A DNA stretch of 46,786 nt. It comes from an uncultured Bacteroidales bacterium (GTDB taxonomy: Bacteria; Bacteroidota; Bacteroidia; Bacteroidales; Bacteroidaceae). The stretch lies in contig CASFRV010000015.1 of NCBI GenBank assembly GCA_949297215.1, forward strand, positions 1-46,786, read 5' to 3'. Below are positions 41,519 through 46,786 of the stretch, one piece after another. Position numbers and translations under genes: made by a program. The first letter of the stretch is position 1. Each line of letters starts with the position of its first letter. The notes under the pieces are model-generated. The model saw nothing but the letters and a program-made list of their open reading frames with translations, made no database searches and had not been told where the DNA came from.

Positions 41519-41968
41519 GTGGCGCGCAACGCACCGTCGGCCCCTCGCCGGGGGCACCAGCTGCGCAGCGAGGGCGGGACCATCGTCAAATACGGTCTCG
41601 TCGGCGTGGGCAACACGTTGCTCACGTTCCTTGTGTTCGAGGGGCTACTCCTCTGCGGCGCCGGTGCGTTCGCCGCCAACCTTGCGGGCTACGCGGCCGG
41701 CTTTGTCAACAGCTTCGTCTGGAACCGCCGCTGGGTGTTCCGCGCCACGGGTGGCAGCCGCCGGCGCCAGGCCGTGCTCTTCGCGCTGGGTGCCGCGCTT
41801 TGCTACGGCGTGCAATGCCTGGCCTTTGCCTTTTTCCTGCGCCTCGCGAACGCCCATCTCGCCCAAATAGGCGGCATGGTGGTCTACACGGCGCTCAACT
41901 ATGTCTACAACCGTCTCGTGGCTTTCCGCCTGCCGCCGCGCGCCACGGGCTCAACTCCAAGAAAATGA
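41519..41968 (+). CDS. GtrA family membrane protein
   Basis: A 149-residue protein with four predicted membrane helices, starting GTIVKYGLVGVGNTLLTFLVF. It includes the family motif AGYAAGFVNSFVWNRRWVF and the C-terminal YTALNYVYNRLVAF. GtrA proteins are thought to flip polyprenyl-phosphate-linked sugars. The GTG at 41519, 2 bases after plsC, is the best start; no in-frame ATG precedes the first helix. Its stop overlaps the 5'-nucleotidase start (ATGA). Confidence 0.9.
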   Translation: MARNAPSAPRRGHQLRSEGGTIVKYGLVGVGNTLLTFLVFEGLLLCGAGAFAANLAGYAAGFVNSFVWNRRWVFRATGGSRRRQAVLFALGAALCYGVQCLAFAFFLRLANAHLAQIGGMVVYTALNYVYNRLVAFRLPPRATGSTPRK

Positions 41969-43602
41969 ACCTCAGACTTCTGCTTGCCGCCGGCCTTTGT
42001 GCCGCCACGCTGCTCCCTGCCGGAGCGGCCCCCAAGGACTGCATCACCGTGGCCGTCCTTTCGCTCAACGATTTCCACGGAGCCTTCATCCGCGACGCCC
42101 GCAAGGGCATCCCGGGAGCCGCCGCCATCTGGCAAACGGTCGACTCGCTGAAACGCGTCTATCCCTACCACGTCACCGTGGCCGCCGGCGACAACTTCGG
42201 CGGCAGCTATTTCTCCACCGCCACCCGTAGCCGGCTGCTCCCCGCCTTCTTCAACGGTCTGGGCATACGCATCTCGGCCGTCGGCAATCACGAGTTCGAC
42301 AACGGCACCCGCTGGCTCGCGCAGAAATGGGCCGGGTCCGACATGCTTCCGCCCGGCTGGGAGCTCACCTACGTCTGCGCCAACGTGGCCGAAGCCGGCG
42401 GAGGCTGCCCCTCGTACATGCAACCCTTTGCCACCGAGGAGATAAAGCTCCCCTCGGGCCGCTCCATCAGCGTAGCCTTCGTAGGGCTCATCACCTCGTC
42501 CACGCCCCTGCAAACGCGCCGGGCCAACACGGCCGGCCTCTCCTTCGACGGCCGCTACGACGCCGTGACCACCGCACTCAGCCGCCGGCCCGACTACGCC
42601 GCCGTCGACAGCGCCGACGTGCGCATCCTGCTCACCCACATCGGCACGAAGATGAGCGGCGGGAGCCCTGCGTGGCACGATGCCGACTCGGCCCGCATCG
42701 CTGCCTTTGCCGACCCGCGCTTCCACGCCATCCTTTCGGCCCACAGCCACGAGGCCGTGTGCGGCCGCATCAACGACGGGCGCTATCCCGTCGTCCAGGG
42801 CGAATGGCACGGCAACTACATCGGCCTGTTGAAGTTCACCGTCGACACCGTTTCCATGACGGTGCGCGGAGCCGAGGCCGAGCTCTGCCGCGTGCGCCCC
42901 GACATCAAGCTGGGCGAAGGCCCCCGCCGCCTGAACGCTCAAATCGACTCGCTGCTGCGCGTCACCACCACCGACGGCGGCTTCCCCTTGGGCCGGCGCC
43001 TCACCGTCTGCCGCGCGCCGCTCAGCCACGACCGCACCCAAAAGCATGAGCTCACCGAGGTGGGCGGCCTTGTCTGCACGGCCTATGCCGAGGCCTTCCG
43101 CCGCGCTGCCCGCCTGGACGACAACGCCGTCGTCGTCGGCACCAGCCACTTCGGCAGCATACGTGCAGGCATTCCCGCCGGCGACGTCAGCGTGCTCGAT
43201 GTGGGCGAAATTCTGCCCTTCGCCAACCGCCTTGTTCCCTACCGCATCACGGGCGCGCAGTTGAAAGCGCTCGTCAACTTCGGCCTGCACAACGTGAGCT
43301 ACGGCTGGCTGCAAACCAACGGTCTGCGCATCGGCCTCGACAGCGAGGGCAACGTCAGCTCCCTGGAATATGTCACGCCCGGCGGCAAGACCGTTGCGAT
43401 AAACCCGCAGGATACGTGCTACCTCGTGGCCGACGAGTTCATCACCACCGGGGGCGACGGCTACGACCCCGCCCTTTTCCCGGCCGCGGCCGTCGTGGAC
43501 GGCTGCACGCTGCCCGTCACCACCGATGCCTTCATTGCCTATCTCGGCACCCTGCCGGCCGTAGGCGACGGCACGCGCCACACCTCCGTGGTGCTCCCCT
43601 GA
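41965..43602 (+). CDS. secreted 5'-nucleotidase / bifunctional metallophosphatase
   Basis: A 545-residue exported enzyme of the UshA/5'-nucleotidase family. Signal peptide MNLRLLLAAGLCAATLLPAGA is followed by the metallophosphatase domain with LSLNDFHGAF, AAGDNFGG, VGNHEFDNG, LLTHIG and LSAHSHE. The C-terminal substrate-specificity domain (about residues 360-520) contains EVGGLVCTAYAEAFR and ends with the ring-stacking region DEFITTGGDGYD. It would release phosphate and nucleosides from periplasmic nucleotides. In many Bacteroidetes the two domains are separate genes; here they are one. Its start overlaps gtrA. Confidence 0.92.
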   Translation: MNLRLLLAAGLCAATLLPAGAAPKDCITVAVLSLNDFHGAFIRDARKGIPGAAAIWQTVDSLKRVYPYHVTVAAGDNFGGSYFSTATRSRLLPAFFNGLGIRISAVGNHEFDNGTRWLAQKWAGSDMLPPGWELTYVCANVAEAGGGCPSYMQPFATEEIKLPSGRSISVAFVGLITSSTPLQTRRANTAGLSFDGRYDAVTTALSRRPDYAAVDSADVRILLTHIGTKMSGGSPAWHDADSARIAAFADPRFHAILSAHSHEAVCGRINDGRYPVVQGEWHGNYIGLLKFTVDTVSMTVRGAEAELCRVRPDIKLGEGPRRLNAQIDSLLRVTTTDGGFPLGRRLTVCRAPLSHDRTQKHELTEVGGLVCTAYAEAFRRAARLDDNAVVVGTSHFGSIRAGIPAGDVSVLDVGEILPFANRLVPYRITGAQLKALVNFGLHNVSYGWLQTNGLRIGLDSEGNVSSLEYVTPGGKTVAINPQDTCYLVADEFITTGGDGYDPALFPAAAVVDGCTLPVTTDAFIAYLGTLPAVGDGTRHTSVVLP

Positions 43603-43644
43603 GGGACGCTTTTCTTTTTTCGTCAAACCAATCAACACGCCATT

Positions 43645-44781
43645 ATGGGACTTTTCACCCAACCCCCTACTCCGCCACAGGACTATCTCGAACTCGACCT
43701 CTTTCTCCGCGGCGACAAAGAGGCTCCCGTCAAGCGCTACCGCCGGGCCCTTGCCTCCGAGTGGTTTCCGCAGAGCTTCGTACAGCTCACCTGGCCCCAC
43801 GCCGGCACCGACTGGGCCCCGATGCTCCCGGACGTCACCGAGTGCTACGTGCGCCTGGCCTTCGAGATAGCCACGCGCGAGCCGCTGCTCGTCGTGGCGC
43901 CCCACCCCGAAGCCGTGCGCAGCCTGCTCGCCGCCCGGCTGCCCCGCCGCGCCACCGACAACGTTTTCCATCTGGCCTGCCCCACCAACGACACGTGGGC
44001 CCGCGACCACGCCTTCCTGAGCGTCATCGGCACGGCCGGCGTCGAGCTGCTCGACTTCCGTTTCAACGGCTGGGGGGGCAAGTTTCCCGCCGCGCTCGAC
44101 AACGCCATCAACCGCCGCCTCTACGACAGCGGACTGCTGCGCGGCACCTATGCCGACCACCTCGACTTCGAGCTCGAGGGCGGCAGCATCGAGAGCGACG
44201 GCATGGGCACGCTCCTCACCACCGAGGCTTGCCTGCTCAACCCCAACCGCGGCCACACCACCGACCAGGCCCAGGTGGAGCTCATGCTGCGCGAATGGTT
44301 CAGCGCCGAGCGCGTTCTCTGGCTCAAGCACGGACGCCTGGCCGGCGACGACACCGACGGCCACATCGACACGCTGGCCCGCCTCTGCCCCGACGGACGC
44401 ATTGCCTACGTGCGCTGCGACGACCCCGCCGACGAGCACTACGACGAGCTCCGCCTCATGCACGAGGAGCTGCTGGCCTTCCGCCGGGCCGACGGCGAGC
44501 CCTACGAGCTCGTGCCCCTGCCCCTGCCCGACCCCGTCGTCCACGACGGCGAGCGCCTGCCCGCCACCTATGCCAACTATCTGGTGGTCAACGGCGCCGT
44601 GCTCTACCCCACCTATGCACAGCCCGAAAAAGACGACGCCGCACGCGCCGCCCTGGCCCGCATCTTCAAAAAGCACGACCTAGTGGGCGTCGACTGCCGC
44701 GCACTCATCCGCCAGCACGGCTCGCTCCACTGCGCCACGATGCAGTATCCCAAAGGGGCCCTGGCCCGCCGCGAGGCCTGA
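43645..44781 (+). CDS. aguA: agmatine deiminase
   Basis: A 378-residue guanidino-group-modifying enzyme converting agmatine to N-carbamoylputrescine and ammonia. Conserved elements are NDTWARDHAFL (about residues 112-122), FELEGGSIESDG, the GHIDTLARL catalytic His segment, and the nucleophile Cys363 in GSLHCATMQYP. It is paired with aguB 48 bases downstream, giving agmatine to putrescine. No arginine decarboxylase gene is in the window. Confidence 0.94.
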   Translation: MGLFTQPPTPPQDYLELDLFLRGDKEAPVKRYRRALASEWFPQSFVQLTWPHAGTDWAPMLPDVTECYVRLAFEIATREPLLVVAPHPEAVRSLLAARLPRRATDNVFHLACPTNDTWARDHAFLSVIGTAGVELLDFRFNGWGGKFPAALDNAINRRLYDSGLLRGTYADHLDFELEGGSIESDGMGTLLTTEACLLNPNRGHTTDQAQVELMLREWFSAERVLWLKHGRLAGDDTDGHIDTLARLCPDGRIAYVRCDDPADEHYDELRLMHEELLAFRRADGEPYELVPLPLPDPVVHDGERLPATYANYLVVNGAVLYPTYAQPEKDDAARAALARIFKKHDLVGVDCRALIRQHGSLHCATMQYPKGALARREA

Positions 44782-44829
44782 GCACCCGGCACGGCCCGCG
44801 CCAACGTTTCACCCTTCAACCACATCGAT

Positions 44830-45711
44830 ATGAAAACAGCCCTCATACAGCAGACGTGTACGGCCGACGTCGAGCTCAACAAAAAGAAAATGGCCGCCGC
44901 CATCTGCGACGCCGCCCGGCAGGGTGCCGAGCTGGTGGTGTTGCAGGAGCTGCACAACTCGCTCTACTTCTGCCAAGTGGAGCGCACCGAACTGTTCGAC
45001 CTGGCCGAGCCCGTGCCCGGCCCCTCCACCGCGTTCTACGGCGAGCTGGCCCGCGAACTCGGCGTGGTCATCGTCACCTCGCTCTTCGAGCGCCGCGCCC
45101 CCGGCCTCTGCCACAACACGGCCGTCGTCATCGAGCGCGACGGCTCCATCGCCGGCCGCTACCGCAAGATGCACATCCCCGACGACCCGGCCTATTACGA
45201 AAAGTTCTACTTCACGCCCGGCGACCTTGGCTTCCGTCCCGTACGGACGTCCGTCGGATGCCTGGGCGTGCAGGTGTGCTGGGACCAGTGGTACCCCGAG
45301 GGCGCGCGCCTCATGGCCCTGCGCGGGGCCGACCTGCTCATCTATCCCACCGCCATCGGCTACGCCGGCAGCGACACGCCCGCCGAACAGGCCCGCCAGC
45401 GCGAGGCCTGGACCACCGTGCAGCGGGGCCACGCCGTGGCCAACGGTCTGCCCGTCGTGGCGGTCAACCGCACGGGCTTCGAGCCCGACCCCTCGGCCTG
45501 CACCGAGGGCATCCGCTTCTGGGGCAGCAGTTTCGCCGTGGGTCCGCAGGGCGAGTTTCTCTACCGCGCGCCCGAGGACGAAGAGGTGGTGGCCGTGGTC
45601 GACGTCGACCTCAGGCGCAGCGAGCAGGTGCGCCGCTGGTGGCCCTTCCTGCGCGACCGCCGCATCGAGGAGTTCGGCCCCCTGACGCGCCGCTTCCTCG
45701 ACGAGGAGTAG
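44830..45711 (+). CDS. aguB: N-carbamoylputrescine amidase
   Basis: A 293-residue nitrilase-superfamily enzyme that hydrolyses N-carbamoylputrescine to putrescine. The catalytic triad is visible: Glu40 in VVLQELHNS, Lys113 in GRYRKMHIPDD and Cys150 in GVQVCWDQWYPE. The segment DDPAYYEKFYFTPGD is characteristic of this subgroup. It follows aguA in the same operon and is closed by the terminator at 45732-45781. Confidence 0.95.
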   Translation: MKTALIQQTCTADVELNKKKMAAAICDAARQGAELVVLQELHNSLYFCQVERTELFDLAEPVPGPSTAFYGELARELGVVIVTSLFERRAPGLCHNTAVVIERDGSIAGRYRKMHIPDDPAYYEKFYFTPGDLGFRPVRTSVGCLGVQVCWDQWYPEGARLMALRGADLLIYPTAIGYAGSDTPAEQARQREAWTTVQRGHAVANGLPVVAVNRTGFEPDPSACTEGIRFWGSSFAVGPQGEFLYRAPEDEEVVAVVDVDLRRSEQVRRWWPFLRDRRIEEFGPLTRRFLDEE

Positions 45712-45731
45712 GCCCGCCCGCTCCCCACGAA

Positions 45732-45781
45732 AAAGCCTCCGCCCGGCCCGGTCCATACGACCGTAGCCGGGCGGAGGCTTT
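45732..45781. terminator. bidirectional terminator between aguB and wbuC
   Basis: A perfect 16-bp stem (45732-45747 with 45766-45781) plus an inner CGGT/ACCG stem. TTTT follows on the minus strand and TTT lies at the end of the stem on the plus strand. It lies between convergent genes. Confidence 0.8.
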
Positions 45782-45815
45782 CTGCATGCCCGTGGCGGTG
45801 ACGCCGCCGGAGTGT

Positions 45816-46208
45816 TTATCCCAGCACGTCCTCGGGTGCGAGGGGCGTATAGGGCCCGTCCTTCACTTCGAATATCACGGTGCCGCTCTCGTGCACTTCC
45901 AGCGTGTGCCATTGGCCCGCCGGGATGTGTACGCCGTAGCGGCCCGCGTGCGGATCGAGCGCGTAGCGCGCCGTTTCGTTCCGGTTGTCGTCGTAGAAAA
46001 TGACGTCCAGCCGGCCGCGCACGAGGATATACGTCTCGGCCGTGTGGCGGTGGCGGTGAACGGGCAGCTCCGTGCCCGGCTCCAAGGCGTTGAAGAGGCG
46101 CTGCGCCTTGGCGTCGAGGTGCTCATGCAAGTTGTAGTTCATGCGCAAGCGCGGGCTCTCCTTGGCCGCCTGCGTCACGCCGTCCAGCAGTTTGTCATCA
46201 AGTAGCAT
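45816..46208 (-). CDS. WbuC family cupin metalloprotein
   Basis: A 130-residue single-domain cupin. Metal-binding motif 1 is PVHRHRHTAETYILVRGRL (about residues 49-67) and motif 2 is IPAGQWHTLEVHESG (about 94-108). The N-terminal NYNLHEHLDAKAQRLFNAL segment is typical of WbuC. The family is linked to O-antigen and surface polysaccharide loci; its reaction is unknown. It stands alone here on the minus strand. Confidence 0.9.
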   Translation of the reverse strand: MLLDDKLLDGVTQAAKESPRLRMNYNLHEHLDAKAQRLFNALEPGTELPVHRHRHTAETYILVRGRLDVIFYDDNRNETARYALDPHAGRYGVHIPAGQWHTLEVHESGTVIFEVKDGPYTPLAPEDVLG

Positions 46209-46314
46209 AGTTCGTTTTCTTTTCGGTTAAACCATCTCCGCGGCCGTCTCCCGCGGTTTTCTTCCCACAAAATTACACGCTTTTTTCATGCGCCGCTCGC
46301 CGCCGGCGCGTTTT

Positions 46315-46786
46315 TTATGCCTCGCCGCCCGTCAGGCTGTTTTTCAGCCACGCAATGGGATAGGCCGCCACCTCGCGCGGGCACAGGCGGAAGAGGCGTG
46401 CGTGGCGCACGAGGGCCGCGGCATAGTTGCCGGCGTTGTGCAGGTGGGCGCCGCGGCGGAAGCCGCGCATGCGGGCCGTGTCGTGGCCGAAGTTGCCCGA
46501 CGACAGGATGTCGCCCAGCATCAGGCGGGCGTCCTTCGCGCGGGCGGCTTGCAACAGACCGGCGGGCACCTCTTCGGGCGCCACGCCCAGCTCGTCCACG
46601 ACGATGCGCGCCAGCCCCGCCGCGGGGCGCAGCATGCCCAGGGCGCGCAGACGTGCCACGAAGGCCGCGCCGTCCAGCTCACGGCCATGGCGACGCAGGA
46701 GGCAGGCCCAGTCGCACACCTGGCGCAGGCCCACGCCCGTTTGCAGGAAGTGGTGCATCAGGTGCAGGAAGAGATAGAGCGCGTTC
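46315..46786 (-). CDS. nucleotidyltransferase family protein (NTP_transf_5-like), 5' end cut by window edge
   Basis: The C-terminal part of a larger protein: the frame is open through the window edge, so the Met at 46758 is internal. The sequence NALYLFLHLMHHFLQ followed by GVGLRQVCDWACLL matches the conserved region of the PF14907 nucleotidyltransferase-like family, usually 350-400 residues. The rest is alanine/arginine-rich and ends LKNSLTGGEA. Such genes often sit in polysaccharide or peptide-modification loci; function cannot be stated from this fragment. Confidence 0.75.
   Translation of the reverse strand, partial: NALYLFLHLMHHFLQTGVGLRQVCDWACLLRRHGRELDGAAFVARLRALGMLRPAAGLARIVVDELGVAPEEVPAGLLQAARAKDARLMLGDILSSGNFGHDTARMRGFRRGAHLHNAGNYAAALVRHARLFRLCPREVAAYPIAWLKNSLTGGEA

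Noticed and set aside
41905-44676. A 923-codon open frame on the minus strand
   Set aside because: It is the antisense shadow of the 5'-nucleotidase and agmatine deiminase genes, long only because of high GC and biased third positions; no domain or signal is seen.
43416-46205. A 929-codon open frame on the plus strand
   Set aside because: Arginine/histidine/proline-rich shadow of aguA and aguB in another frame; composition is unlike a real protein.
1-46786. CRISPR array, insertion sequence or integrative element
   Set aside because: No spaced direct repeats, transposase or terminal inverted repeats were seen on either strand.

Overview
The window looks like a chromosomal segment of a GC-rich member of the Bacteroidales (Prevotella/Alloprevotella-like; the genus cannot be fixed from the sequence alone). 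The evidence is a PheT of Bacteroidales length, an AMP nucleosidase, a DNA polymerase III delta subunit, a DUF1573 protein, an agmatine deiminase/N-carbamoylputrescine amidase pair and a TonB receptor with a carboxypeptidase-like N-terminal domain. Promoters also carry the Bacteroidetes sigma signature, TTTG or TTG, then 19-20 bases, then TAnnTTTG. I see no phage, insertion sequence, CRISPR array or rRNA. Most of the window is core-genome housekeeping with tight operons and clear intrinsic terminators.

Layout. 281-8284 (minus strand): one apparent eight-gene operon, transcribed leftwards, holding a YtrA-type ABC exporter (ATPase, membrane protein), its GntR regulator, then a MacB-like tripartite efflux system (ATPase, two FtsX-type permeases, HlyD adaptor, TolC). 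A single promoter with a perfect 6-12-6 inverted repeat controls it. 8624-16185 (mostly minus): glycosyltransferase with a C_GCAxxG_C_C protein, a small lipoprotein, a TSCPD protein, pheT-yebC, a PepSY-like protein, a conserved hypothetical and a tRNA array Gly-Leu-Leu-Gly. 16479-25265: a SPOR lipoprotein, a YtxH/holin-like/coiled small-protein operon, an RluA pseudouridine synthase, a TonB receptor, a fusion of an AmgK-like sugar kinase to the RapZ C-terminal domain, an unusual ABC ATPase, and rsmE with a bifunctional nuclease. 25564-29697: Nif3, C4 zinc-ribbon protein, HsdR_N-like nuclease-fold protein, AMP nucleosidase and holA.

The stretch 29769-30617 is the strangest part: about 0.85 kb without genes, AT-rich inside a GC-rich region. 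Its C/A-rich plus strand turns abruptly G/T-rich near 30.36-30.42 kb, with DnaA-box-like 9-mers on the left and nested palindromes on the right in front of an XRE regulator gene. It is a candidate replication origin or a large regulatory region.

31373-46786: a leftward operon ruvC, tandem-ABC protein, secreted hypothetical protein, FlK-like thioesterase; then rightward DUF1573-manC-mutY and a long set dpm1, pyrC, metallophosphoesterase, plsC, gtrA, 5'-nucleotidase, aguA, aguB; then leftward wbuC and a nucleotidyltransferase cut by the window edge. ManC (GDP-mannose), Dpm1 (polyprenyl-phosphate mannose) and GtrA (possible flippase) could form a lipid-linked mannose supply route, and AguA/AguB convert agmatine to putrescine.
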